Of a stretch of DNA of 64,000 bases, positions 49,760 to 61,786 are shown piece by piece; positions within the stretch are counted from its first letter, which is position 1, and each line of letters opens with the position of its first letter. The position numbers were made by a program, and so were the translations under genes. Where the stretch lies: positions 23,591,501-23,655,500 of the forward strand of contig CP114481.1 in the NCBI GenBank assembly GCA_027186245.1, given 5' to 3'. The notes below the pieces were generated by a model. It worked only from the letters and a program-made list of their open reading frames with translations, was not told the origin of the DNA and made no database searches. This stretch comes from Coriaria nepalensis (lineage: Eukaryota; Streptophyta; Magnoliopsida; Cucurbitales; Coriariaceae).

Positions 49760-51230
49760 GACGCAATACTATGACTTTAAGGCTAAAAAAATGCATAGTT
49801 GCCTTCAATAGATCAATTACAAGTTATGCATGAAAGTCATGTCTTAAATGCAAAAATAGAATTGGTTCGAAGTGCTTTCAAACAATTTAATGATATGAAA
49901 AGACATAATGATATACTTTTTAAGGCTAAAGTAATGCATTGTTGTCTTCAGTAGATTATTTGCAAGTTATGTAAGAAAATAATGTTTGAAGGGCGAAAAT
50001 AGAATTTGTCGAATTAATTTAGAATGATTTATTGACTAGAAGAGACTCAGTGACATGACCTTAAGGCTAAACAAATGGATTGTTGCCCTCAATAGATCAA
50101 GTGCAAGTTATGCACGAAAGTCATGTTTAAGGGGCAAATTTCATTCGAAGTGATTTAGAATGATTTACTGACTAAAAGAGATCCAATAATATGACCTTAA
50201 GACTAAAAAAATACATAGTTGCCTTCAATAGGTCAATTGCAAGTTATGCGTGAAAGTTGTGTTTTAAATGCAAAAATAGAATTGGTTCGAAGTTCTTTCA
50301 AACAATTTAATGATATGAAAAGACTGAATGATATGCTTTTTAATGCTAAAATAATGCATTCTTGTCTTCAAAAGATTAATTGCAAAATATGTAATAAAAT
50401 CATGATTGAAGGGCAAAAATAGAATTCATTCGAATTAATTTAGAATGATTTAATGATAAGGAGAGACTCAATGACATGATTTTAAGGCAAAACAAATGCA
50501 TTGTTGCTTTCAATAGATCAACTGCGAGTTATGCAAGTAATTCATTTTTAAAGACCGAATTTCGTTTGAAGTGATTTAGAATGATTTAATGACTAAAAGA
50601 GATGCAATAATATGACTTTAAGGATAAAAAAATGCATAGTTGCCTTCAATAGATCAATTGCAACTTATGCATGAAACTCGTGTTTTAAATGCAAAAATAA
50701 AATTGGTTCGAGGTGCTTTCAAACAATTTAATGATATTAAAAGACTGAACGATATACTTTTTAAGGCAAAAATAATGCATTGTTGTCTTGAATAAATTAA
50801 TTTTACGTTATGCAAGAAAATCATGTTTGAAGGGCGAAAATAGAATTCGTTGGACTTAATTTGGAATAATTTAATAACAAGAAGAGATTCAGTGACATGA
50901 CTTTAAGGCTGAACAAATGCATTTGTGCCTTCAATAGATCAACTGCAAGTTATGCACGGAAGTCATGTTTAAAGGACGAATTTCATTCGAAGTAATTTAG
51001 AATGATTTAATGACTAAAAGAGACGCAATACTATGACTTTAAGGCTAAAAAAATGCATAGTTGCCTTCAATAGATCAATTGCAAGTTATGCATGAAACTC
51101 GTGTTTTAAATGCAAAATTAGAATTGGTTCGAAGTGCTTTCAAACAATTTAATGATACAAAAAGACTGAACGACATACTTTTTAAGGCAAAAATAATGCA
51201 CTATTGTCTTCAATAGATTATTTGCAAGTT
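49760..51230 (+). repeat. Segment of a 6-unit (2525-bp) spaced repeat, copy 1
   Basis: This segment matches 52285-53755 at an offset of 2525 bp (6 x 420.8). Shared markers are 'caaatggattgttgccc', 'aaaaaatacatagttgcc', 'agttatgcgtgaaa', 'cttcaaaagattaattgc', 'gctgaacaaatgcatttg' and 'actgaacgacatac'. The chance frame 50219-50422 has counterparts at 52744-52947, 57356-57559 and 63225-63428, all caused by 'caaaag' replacing the usual in-frame 'caatag'. Confidence 0.8.
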
Positions 51231-53160
51231 ATGTAAGAAAATCATGTTTGAGGGGCGAAAATAGAATTCGTTCGACTTAATTTGGAATAATTTATTGACT
51301 AGAAGAGACTCAGTGACATGACTTTAAGGCTAAACAAATGCATTGTTGCCATCAGTAGATCAACTGCAAGTTATGCACGGAAGTCATGTTTAAGGGGCAA
51401 ATTTCATTCGAAGTGATTTAGAATGATTTACTGACTAAAAGAGATCCAATAATATGACCTTAAGACTAAAAAAATGCATAGTTGCCTTCAATAGATCAAT
51501 TGCAAGTTATGCATGAAACTCGTGTTTTAAATGCAAAAATAGAATTGGTTCGAAGTGCTTCCAAACAATTTAATGATATTAAAAGACTGAACGACACACT
51601 TTTTAAGGAAAAAATAATGCATTGTTGTCTTCGATAGATTATTTGCAAGTTATGTAAGAAAATCATGTTTGAGGGGCGAAAATAGCATTCGTTCAACTTA
51701 ATTTAGAATGATTTATTGACTAGAAGAGACTCAGTGACATGACTTTAAGGCTAAACAAATGCATTGTTGCCATCAGTAGATCAACTGCAAGTTATGCACG
51801 AAAGTCATGTTTAAGGGGCAAATTTCATTCGAAGTGATTTAGAATGATTTACTGACTAAAAGAGATCCAATAATATAACCTTAAGACTAAAAAAATGCAT
51901 AGTTGCCTTCAATAGATTAATTGCAAGTTATGCATGAAACTCGTGTTTTAAATGCAAAAATAGAATTGGTTCGAAGTGCTTTCCAACAATTTAATGATAT
52001 TAAGAGACTGAACGAAATACTTTTTAAGGCAAAAATAATGCATTGTTGTCTTCAATAAATTAATTTTAAGTTATGTAAGAAAATAATGTTTGAAGGGCGA
52101 AAGTCGAATTCGTTCGACTTAATTTGGAATAATTTAATAGGAAGAAGAGACACCGTGACATGACTTTAAGGCTAAACAAATGCATTTTTGCCTTCAATAG
52201 ATCAACAGCAAGTTATGCACGAAAGTCATGTTTAAAGGCCGAATTTCATTCGAAGTAATTTAGAATGATTTAATGACTAAAAGAGATGCAATACTATGAC
52301 TTTAAGGCTAAAAAAATGCATAGTTGCCTTCAATAGATCAATTACAAGTTATGCATGAAAGTCGTGTCTTAAATGCAAAAATAGAATTGGTTCGAAGTGC
52401 TTTCAAACAGTTTAATGATATGAAAAGACTTAATGATATGCTTTTTATGGCTAAAATAATGCATTGTTGTCTTTAATAGATTATTTGCAAGTTATGTAAG
52501 AAAATAATGTTTGAAGGGCGAAAAGAGAATTTGTCGAATTAATTTAGAATGATTTATTGACTAGAAGAGACTCAGTGACATGACCTTAAGGCTAAACAAA
52601 TGGATTGTTGCCCTCAATAGATCAAGTGCAAGTTATGCATGAAAGTCATGTTTAAGGGGCGGATTTCATTCGAACTAGTTTAGAATGATTTATTGACTAA
52701 AAGAGATCCAATAATATGACCTTAAGACTATAAAAATACATAGTTGCCTTCAATAGATCAATTGCAAGTTATGCGTGAAATTTGTGTTTTAAATGCAAAA
52801 ATAGAATTGGTTCGAAGTTCTTTCAAACAATTTAATGATATGAAAAGACTGAATGATATGCTTTTTAATGCTAAAATAATGCATTGTTGTCTTCAAAAGA
52901 TTAATTGCAAAATATGTAATAAAATCATGATTGAAGGGCAAAAATAGAATTCATTCGAATTAATTTAGAATGATTTAATGATAAGGAGAGACTCAATGAC
53001 ATGATTTTAAGGCAAAACAAATGCATTGTTGCTTTCAATAGATCAACTGCAAGTTATGTAAGTAATTCATTTTTAAAGACCGAATTTCGTTTGAAGTGAT
53101 TTAGAATGATTTAATGACTAAAAGAGATGCAATAATATGACTTTAAGGGAAAAAAAAATG
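51190..53160 (+). repeat. 1.97-kb segment repeated 10481 bp later, copy 1
   Basis: This segment matches 61671-63641. The offset of 10481 equals 25 units minus five 8-bp deletions that lie in between. Shared markers include 'gattatttgcaagttatg', 'ttgccatcagtagatc', 'aatagcattcgttcaac', 'gctttccaacaattt', 'gaagggcgaaagtcgaatt' and 'ggcggatttcattcgaac'. This range overlaps the 6-unit repeat, so it belongs to two copy relationships at once. Confidence 0.85.
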
Positions 53161-53755
53161 CATAGTTGCCTTCAATAGATCAATTGCAACTTATGCATGA
53201 AACTCGTGTTTTAAATGCAAAAATAGAATTGGTTCGAAGTGCTTTCAAACAATTTAATGATATTAAAAGACTGAACGATATACTTTTTAAGGCAAAAATA
53301 ATGCATTGTAGTCTTCAATAAATTAATTGCAAGTTATGTAAGAAAATCATGTTTGAAGGGCGAAAATAGAATTCGTTCGACTTAATTTGGAATAATTTAA
53401 TAACAAGAAGAGATTCAGTGACATGACTTTAAGGCTGAACAAATGCATTTGTGCCTTCAATAGATCAACTGCAAGTTATGCACGGAAGTCATGTTTAAAG
53501 GCCGAATTTCATTCGAAGTAATTTAGAATGATTTAATTACTAAAAGAGACGCAATACTATGACTTTAAGGCTAAAAAAATGCATAGTTGCCTTCAATAGA
53601 TCAATTGCAAGTTATGCATGAAACTCGTGTTTTAAATGCAAAATTAGAATTGATTCGAAGTGCTTTCAAACAATTTAATGATACGAAAAGACTGAACGAC
53701 ATACTTTTTAAGGCAAAAATAATGCATTATTGTCTTCAATAGATTATTTGCAAGT
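52285..53755 (+). repeat. Segment of the 6-unit (2525-bp) spaced repeat, copy 2
   Basis: Partner of 49760-51230. Differences include 'agttatgtaagtaattc' near 53055 where copy 1 has 'agttatgcaagtaattc', and 'gatacgaaaagactg' against 'gatacaaaaagactg'. After about 53755 it leaves the copy-1 path ('aaaataatgtttgacggg' against 'aaaatcatgtttgagggg'). Confidence 0.8.
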
Positions 53756-53830
53756 TATGTAAGAAAATAATGTTTGACGGGCGAAAATAGAATTTGTCGA
53801 ATTAATTTAGAATGATTTATTAACTAGAAG

Positions 53831-54664
53831 AGACTCAGTGACATGACTTTAAGGCTAAACAAATGCATTGTCGCCCTCAATAGATCAACTGCAAGTTATG
53901 CACGAAAGACAGGTTTAAGGGGCGAATTTCATTCGAAGTTCTTTGGATTGATTTAATGACTAAAATAGATCCAATAATATGACCTTAAAACTAAAAAAAT
54001 GCATAGTTGCCTTCAATAGATCAATTGCAAGTTATGCATGAAACTCGTGTTTTAAATAGAAAAATAGAATTAGTTCGAAGTGCTTCCAAACAATTTAATG
54101 ATATTAAAAGACTGAACGATACAATTTTTAAGGCAAAAATAATGCATTGTTGTCTTCAATAAATTAATTGCAAGTTATGTAAGAAAATCATGTTTGAAGG
54201 GCGAAAATAGAATTCGTTCGACTTAATTTGGAATAATTTAATAACTAGAAGAGACATGACTTTAAGGCTAAACAAAAGCATTTTTGCCTTCAATAGATCA
54301 ACTGCAAGTTATGCACGAAAGCCATTTTTTGAGGCCGAATTTCGTTCGCAGTGATTTAGAATGATTTAATGACTAAAAGAGACGCAATAATATGACTTTA
54401 AGGATAAAAAAATTCATAGTTGCCTTCAATAGATCAATTGCAAGTTATGCATGAAACTCGTGTTTTGAATGCGAATATAGAATTGGTTCGAAGTTCTTTC
54501 AAGCAATTTAATGATATTAAGAGACTGAACGATATACTTTTTAAGGCAAAAATAATGCATTGTTGTCTTCAATAAATTAATTGCAAGTTATGTAAGAAAA
54601 TCATGTTTGAAGGGCGAAAATAGAATTCGTTCGACTTAATTTGGAATAATTTAATAACTAGAAG
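53831..54664 (+). repeat. 834-bp dimer with one shortened A subunit, copy 1
   Basis: Two units: a normal one of 421 bp from 53831, and one of 413 bp from 54252 whose A subunit lost 8 bp. It matches 55084-55917. Shared markers are 'cgaaagacaggttta', 'gttctttggattgattta', 'gaccttaaaactaaaaaa', 'ctaaacaaaagcattttt' and 'ttcgttcgcagtgattt'. Confidence 0.85.
54252..54379 (+). repeat. Shortened A subunit, 8-bp deletion allele (128 bp)
   Basis: The normal 'agactcagtgacatgac' reads 'agacatgac' here. Eight bases are missing between two 'gac' triplets, an expected slippage product. The same shortened start recurs at 55505, 59285, 60119 (as 'agacctga') and 60953, always inside an 834-bp dimer. I saw none left of 54 kb. 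Confidence 0.88.
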
Positions 54665-55083
54665 AGACTCTGGGACATGACTTTAAGGCTAAACAAATGC
54701 ATTTTTGCCTTCAATAGATCAACTGCAAGTTATGCACGAAAGTCATTTTTAAAGGCCGAATTTCGTTCGAAGTGATTTAGAATGTTTTAATTACTAAAAG
54801 AGACGCAATACTATGACTTTAAGGCTAAAAAAATGCATAGTTGCCTTCAATTGATCAATTACAAGTTATGCATGAAAGTCGTGCCTTAAATGCAAAAATA
54901 GAATTGTTCAAAGTGTTTTCAAACAATTTAATGATATGAAAAGACTGAATGATATGCTTTTTAAGACTAAAATAATGCGTTATTGTCTTCAATAGATTAA
55001 TTGCAAGTTATGTAAGAAAATCATGTTTGAAGGGCGAAAATAGAATTTGTCGAATTAATTTAGAATGATTTATTAACTAGAAG
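54665..55083 (+). repeat. Single normal unit between two 834-bp dimers
   Basis: A unit of 419 bp separating the dimers. Its B subunit has 'gaattgttcaaagtg', a 2-bp loss relative to 'gaattggttcgaagtg', which accounts for the short length. Its A begins 'agactctgggacatg', a variant not seen elsewhere in the window. Confidence 0.8.
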
Positions 55084-55917
55084 AGACTCAGTGACATGAC
55101 TTTAAGGCTAAACAATTGCATTGTTGCCCTCAATAGATCAACTGCAAGTTATGCACGAAAGACAGGTTTACGGGGCGAATTTCATTCGAAGTTCTTTGGA
55201 TTGATTTACTGACTAAAAGAGATCCAATAATATGACCTTAAAACTAAAAAAATGCATAGTTGCCTTCAATAGATCAATTGCAAGTTATGCATGAAACTCG
55301 TGTTTTAAATGCAAAAATAGAATTGGTTCGAAGTGCTTCCAAACAATTTAATGATATTAAAAGACTGAACGATATAATTTTTAAGGCAAAAATAATGCAT
55401 TGTTGTCTTCAATAAATTAATTGCAAGTTATGTAAGAAAATCATGTTTGAAGGGCGGAAATAGAATTCGTTCGACTTAATTTGGAATAATTTAATAACTA
55501 GAAGAGACATGACTTTAAGGCTAAACAAAAGCATTTTTGCATTCAATTGATCAACTGCAAGTTATGCACGAAAATCATTTTTCGAGGCCGAATTTCGTTC
55601 GCAGTGATTTAGAATGATTTAATGACTAAAAGAGACGCAATAATATGACTTTAAGGATAAAAAAATTCATAGTTGCCTTCAATAGATCAATTGCAAGTTA
55701 TGCATGAAACTCGTGTTTTAAATGCAAAAATAGAATTGGTTCGAAGTGCTTCCAAACAATTTAATGATATTAAAAGACTGAACGATATAATTTTTAAGGC
55801 AAAAATAATGCATTGTTGTCTTCAATAAATTAATTGCAAGTTGTGTAAGAAAATCATGTTTGAAGGGCGGAAATAGAATTCGTTCGACTTAATTTGGAAT
55901 AATTTAATAACTAGAAG
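55084..55917 (+). repeat. 834-bp dimer with one shortened A subunit, copy 2
   Basis: Partner of 53831-54664 at a 1253-bp offset, with the shortened unit starting at 55505. The B-C part of its second unit (55.70-55.86 kb) repeats the B-C part of its first ('gtgcttccaaacaa', 'aacgatataatttttaagg', 'gaagggcggaaatag'), whereas the earlier dimer has 'tgaatgcgaatatagaatt' there. This second unit is therefore a mosaic. Confidence 0.82.
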
Positions 55918-58863
55918 AGACTCAGTGACATGACTTTAAGGCTAAACAAATGCATTTTTGCCTTTAATAGATCAACTACAAGTTATGCACGAAAGTCATT
56001 TTTCAAGGCCGAATTTCGTTCGAAGTCATTTAGAATGATTTAATGACTAAAAGAGACGCAATAATATGACTTTTAGGCTAAAAAAATGCATAGTTGCCTT
56101 CAATAGATCAATTGCAACTTATGCATGAAAGTCATGTCTTAAATGCAAAAATAGAATTGGTTCGAAGTGCTTTCAAACAATTTAATGATATGAAAAGACT
56201 GAATGATATACTTTTTAAGGCTAAAATAATGCATTTTTGTCTTCAATAGATTAATTGCAAATTATGTACTAAAATTATGATTGAAGGGCAAAAATAGAAT
56301 TCATTCGAATTAAGTTGGAATGATTTAATGATAAGGAGAGATTCAATGACATGATTTTAAGGCAAAACAAATGCGTTGTTGCTTTCAATAGATCAACTGC
56401 AAGTTATGCACGAAAGTCATTTTTAAAGACCAAATTTCGTTTGAAGTGATTTAGAATGATTTAATGACTAAAAGAGACGCAATAATATGACTTTAAGGAT
56501 AAAAAAATTCATCGTTGCCTTCAATAGATCAATTGCAAGTTATGCATGAAACTCGTGTTTTGAATGCGAATATAGAATTGGTTCGAAGCGCTTTCAAACA
56601 ATTTTATGATATTAAAAGGCTGAACGATATACTTTTTAAAGAAAAAATAATGCATTGTTGTCTTCAATAAATTAATTTTAAGTTATGTAAGAAAATCATG
56701 TTTGAAGGGCGAAAATAGAATTCGTTCGACTTAATTTGGAATAATTTAATAACAAAAAGAGACTTAGTGACATGACTTTAAGGCTGAACAAATGCATTTT
56801 TGCCTTCAATAGATCAACTGCAAGTTATGCATGAAAGTCATGTTTAAATGCCGAATTTCATTTGAAGTAATTTAGAATGATTTAATGACTAAAAGAGACG
56901 CAATAATATGACTTTAAGGATAAAAAAATTCATAGTTGCCTTCAATAGATCAATTGCAAGTTATGCATGAAAGTCGTGTCTTAAATGCAAAAATAGAATT
57001 GGTTCGAAGTGCGTTCAAACAATTTAATGATATGAAAAGACTTAATGATATACTTTTTAAGGCAAAAATAATGCGTTGTTGTCTTCAATAGATTATTTGC
57101 AAGTTATGTAAGAAAATATTGTTTGAAGGGCGAAAATGGAATTTGTCGAATTAATTTAGAATGATTTATTGACTAGAAGAGACTCAGTGACATGACCTTA
57201 AGGCTAAACAAATGCATTGTTGCCCTCAATAGATCAAGTGCAAGTTATGCACGAAAGTCATGTTTAAGGGGCGAATTTCATTCGAAGTGGTTTAGAATGA
57301 TTTATTGACTAAAAGGGATCCAATAATATGACCTTAAGACTAAAAAAATACATAGTTGCCTTCAATAGATCAATTGCAAGTTATGCGTGAAAGTTGTGTT
57401 TTAAATGCAAAAATAGAATTAGTTCGAAGTTCTTTCAAACAATTTAATGATATGAAAAGACTGAATGATACTCTTTTTAATGCTAAAATAATGCATTGTT
57501 GTCTTCAAAAGATTAATTGCAAAATATGTAATAAAATCATGATTGAAGGGCAAAAATAGAATTCATTCGAATTAATTTAGAATGATTTAATGATAAGGAG
57601 AGACTCAATGACATGATTTTAAGGCAAAACAAATGCATCGTTTCTTTCAATAGATCAACTGCAAGTTATGCACGAAAGTCATTTTTAAAGACCGAATTTC
57701 GTTCGAAGTAATTTAGAATGATTTAATGACTAAAAGAGACACAATAATATGACTTTAAGGATAAAAAAATGCATAGTTGCCTTCAATAGATCAATTGCAA
57801 GTTATGCATGAAACTCGTGTTTTAAATGCAAAAATAGAATTGGTTCGTAGTGCTTTCAAACAATTTAATGATATTAAAAGACTGAACGACATACTTTTTA
57901 AGGCAAAAATAATGCAGTGTTGTCTTCAATAGATTAATTTTAAGTTATGTAAGAAAATCATGTTTGAAGGGCGAAAATAGAATTCGTTCGACTTAATTTG
58001 GAATAATTTAATAACAAAAAGAGACTTAGTGACATGACTTTAAGGCTGAACAAATGCATTTTTGCCTTCAATAGATCAACTGCAAGTTATGCACGAAAGT
58101 CATTTTTAAAGGCCGAATTTCATTCGAAGTAATTTAGAATGATTTAATGACTAAAAGAGACGCAATAATATGACTTTAAGGATAAAAAAATTCATAGTTG
58201 CCTTCAATAGATAAATTGCAAGTTATGCATGAAACTCGTGTTTTGAATGCAAAAATAGAATTGGTTCGAAGTGCTTTCAAACAATTTAATGATATGAAAA
58301 GACTTAATGATATACTTTTTAAGGCTAAAATAATGCATTGTTGTCTTCAATAGATTATTTGCAAGTTATGTAAGAAAATCATGTTTGAGGGGCGAAAATA
58401 GAATTCGTTCGACTTAATTTGGAATAATTTAATAACTAGAAGAGACTCTGTGACATGACTTTAAGGCTAAACAAATGCATTTTTTCCTTTAATAGATCAA
58501 CTGCAAGTTATGCACAAAAGTCATGTTTAAAGGCCGAATTTCATTCGAAGTAATTTAGATTGATTTAATGACTAAAAGAGACGCAATACTATGACTTTAA
58601 GGATAAAAAAATTCATAGTTGCCTTCAATAGATCAATTGCAAGTTATGCATGAAACTCGTGTTTTGAATGCAAAAATAGAATTGGTTCGAAGTGCTTTCA
58701 AACAATTTTATGATATTAAAAGACTGAACGATATACTTTTTAAGGAAAAAATAATGCATTGTTGTCTTCAATAAATTAATTTTAAGTTATGTAAGAAAAT
58801 CATGTTTGAAGGGCGAAAATAGAATTCATTCGACTTAATTTGGAATAATTTAATAACAAGAAG
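55918..58863 (+). repeat. Mixed satellite stretch, 7 units
   Basis: Seven normal-length units (2946 bp = 7 x 420.9). Variants typical of the next block first appear here: 'caaacaattttatgatatt' at 56.6 and 58.7 kb and 'aattaattttaagttatg' from 56.67 kb. The unit around 57.36-57.56 kb carries 'caaaag' in C and gives a chance frame of 67 codons starting at TTG. No gene or inserted element is visible. Confidence 0.85.
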
Positions 58864-59284
58864 AGACTCAGTGACATGACTTTAAGGCTAAACAAATGCA
58901 TTTTTGCCTTCAATAGATCAACTGCAAGTTATGCACAAAAGTCATGTTTAAGGGACAAATTTCATTCAAAGTGATTTAGAATGATTTACTGACTAAAAGA
59001 GATCCAATAATATGACCTTAAGACTAAAAAAATGCATAGTTCCCTTCAATAGATCAATTGGAAGTTATGCATGAAACTCGTGTTTTAAATGCAAAAATAG
59101 AATTGGTTCGAAGTCCTTTCAAACAATTTAATGATATTAACAGACTGAACGATATACTTTTTAAGGCAAAAATAATGCATTGTTGTCTTCAATAAATTAA
59201 TTTTAAGTTATGTAAGAAAATCATGTTTGAAGGGCGAAAATAGAATTCGTTCGACTTAATTTGGAATAATTTAATAACTAGAAG

Positions 59285-60118
59285 AGACATGATTTTAAGG
59301 CAAAACAAATGCGTTGTTGCTTTCAATAGATCAACTGCAAGTTATGCACGAAAGTCATTTTTAAAGACCGAATTTCCTTCGAAGTGATTTAGAATGATTT
59401 AATGACTAAAAGAGATGCAATAATATGACTTTAAGGATAAAAAAATTCATAGTTGCCTTCAATAGATCAATTGCAACTTATGCATGAAACTCGTGTTTTA
59501 AATGCGAAAATAGAATTGGTTCGAAGTGCTTTCAAACAATTTTATGATATAAAAAGACTGAACGATATACTTTTTAAGGAAAAAATAATGCATTGTTGTC
59601 TTCAATAAATTAATTTTAAGTTATGTAAGAAAATCATGTTTGAAGGGCGAAAATAGAATTCATTCGACTTAATTTGGAATAATTTAATAACAAGAAGAGA
59701 CTCAGTGACATGACTTTAAGGCTAAACAAATGCATTTTTGCCTTCAATAGATCAACTGCAAGTTATGCACGAAAGTCATGTTTAAGGGACAAATTTCATT
59801 CAAAGTGATTTAGAATGATTTACTGACTAAAAGAGATCCAATAATATGACCTTAAGACTAAAAAAATGCATAGTTCCCTTCAATAGATCAATTGCAAGTT
59901 ATGCATGAAACTCGTGTTTTAAATGCAAAAATAGAATTGGTTCGAAGTCCTTTCAAACAATTTAATGATATTAAGAGACTGAACGATATACTTTTTAAGG
60001 CAAAAATAATGCATTGTTGTCTTCAATAAATTAATTTTAAGTTATGTAAGAAAATCATGTTTGAAGCGCGAAAATAGAATTCGTTCGACTTAATTTGGAA
60101 TAATTTAATAACTAGAAG
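59285..60118 (+). repeat. 834-bp dimer, tandem copy 1
   Basis: A 413-bp unit with shortened A (from 59285) followed by a 421-bp unit (from 59698). It is preceded at 58864 by a normal unit that matches the second unit of the dimer ('tttaagggacaaatttcat', 'ttcattcaaagtg'). Diagnostic changes are 'aaatgcgttgttgc', 'gaatttccttcgaag', 'caattttatgatat' and 'ttaattttaagttatg'. Confidence 0.9.
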
Positions 60119-60952
60119 AGACCTGATTTTAAGGCAAAACAAATGCGTTGTTGCTTTCAATAGATCAACTGCAAGTTATGCACGAAAGTCATTTTTAAAG
60201 ACCGAATTTCCTTCGAAGTGATTTAGAATGATTTAATGACTAAAAGAGATGCAATAATATGACTTTAAGGATAAAAAAATTCATAGTTGCTTTCAATAGA
60301 TCAATTGCAAGTTATGCATGAAACTCGTGTTTTAAATGCGAAAATAGAATTGGTTCGAAGTGCTTTCAAACAATTTTATGATATTAAAAGACTGAACGAT
60401 ATACTTTTTAAGGAAAAAATAATGCATTGTTGTTTTCAATAAATTAATTTTAAGTTATGTAAGAAAATCATGTTTGAAGGGCGAAAATAGAATTCATTCG
60501 ACTTAATTTGGAATAATTTAATAACAAGAAGAGACTCAGTGACATGACTTTAAGGCTAAACAAATGCATTTTTGCCTTCAATAGATCAACTGCAAGTTAT
60601 GCACGAAAGTCATGTTTAAGGGGCAAATTTCATTCAAAGTGATTTAGAATGATTTACTGACTAAAAGAGATCCAATAATATGACCTTAACACTAAAAAAA
60701 TGTATAGTTGCCTTCAATAGATCAATTGCAAGTTATGCATGAAACTCGTGTTTTAAATGCAAAAATAGAATTGGTTCGAAGTCTTTTCAAACAATTTAAT
60801 GATATTAAGAGACTGAACGATATACTTTTTAAGGCAAAAATAATGCATTGTTGTCTTCAATAAATTAATTTTAAGTTATGTAAGAAAATCATGTTTGAAG
60901 GGCGAAAATAGAATTCGTTCGACTTAATTTGGAATAATTTAATAACTAGAAG
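60119..60952 (+). repeat. 834-bp dimer, tandem copy 2
   Basis: Exact 834-bp offset from copy 1. The shortened A begins 'agacctga' instead of 'agacatga', and the second unit has 'tttaaggggcaaatttcat' and 'gaccttaacactaaaaaa'. These last two changes are shared with copy 3 but not copy 1, which gives an order of duplication: copies 2 and 3 separated last. Confidence 0.9.
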
Positions 60953-61786
60953 AGACATGATTTTAAGGCAAAACAAATGCGTTGTTGCTTTCAATAGATC
61001 AACTGCAAGTTATGCACGAAAGTCATTTTTAAAGACCGAATTTCCTTCGAAGTGATTTAGAATGATTTAATGACTAAAAGAGATGCAATAATATGACTTT
61101 AAGGATAAAAAAATTCATAGTTGCCTTCAAAAGTTCAATTGCAACTTATGCATGAAACTCGTGTTTTAAATGCGAAAATAGAATTGGTTCGAAGTGCTTT
61201 CAAACAATTTTATGATATTAAAAGACTGAACGATATACTTTTTAAGGAAAAAATAATGCATTGTTGTCTTCAATAAATTAATTTTAAGTTATGTAAGAAA
61301 ATCATGTTTGAAGGGCGAAAATAGAATTCATTCGACTTAATTTGGAATAATTTAATAACAAGAAGAGACTCAGTGACATGACTTTAAGGCTAAATAAATG
61401 CATTTTTGCCTTCAATAGATCAACTGCAAGTTATGCACGAAAGTCATGTTTAAGGGGCAAATTTCATTCAAAGTGATTTAGAATGATTTACTGACTAAAA
61501 GAGATCCAATAATATGACCTTAACACTAAAAAAATGTATAGTTGCCTTCAATAGATCAATTGCAAGTTATGCATGAAACTCGTGTTTTAAATGCAAAAAT
61601 AGAATTGGTTCGAAGTCCTTTCAAACAATTTAATGATATTAAGAGACTGAACGATATACTTTTTAAGGCAAAAATAATGCAGTATTGTCTTCAATAGATT
61701 ATTTGCAAGTTATGTAAGAAAATCATGTTTGAGGGGCGAAAATAGAATTCGTTCGACTTAATTTGGAATAATTTATTGACTAGAAG
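60953..61786 (+). repeat. 834-bp dimer, tandem copy 3, right end replaced
   Basis: Third copy. From about 61675 the dimer sequence is replaced by sequence matching 51.19 kb onward: 'aatgcagtattgtcttcaat', 'gattatttgcaagttatg' and 'catgtttgaggggcg'. This is a visible junction between two higher-order repeat families in register, as expected from unequal exchange. The B subunit near 61130 has a private 'ttcaaaagttcaattgc'. Confidence 0.88.
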
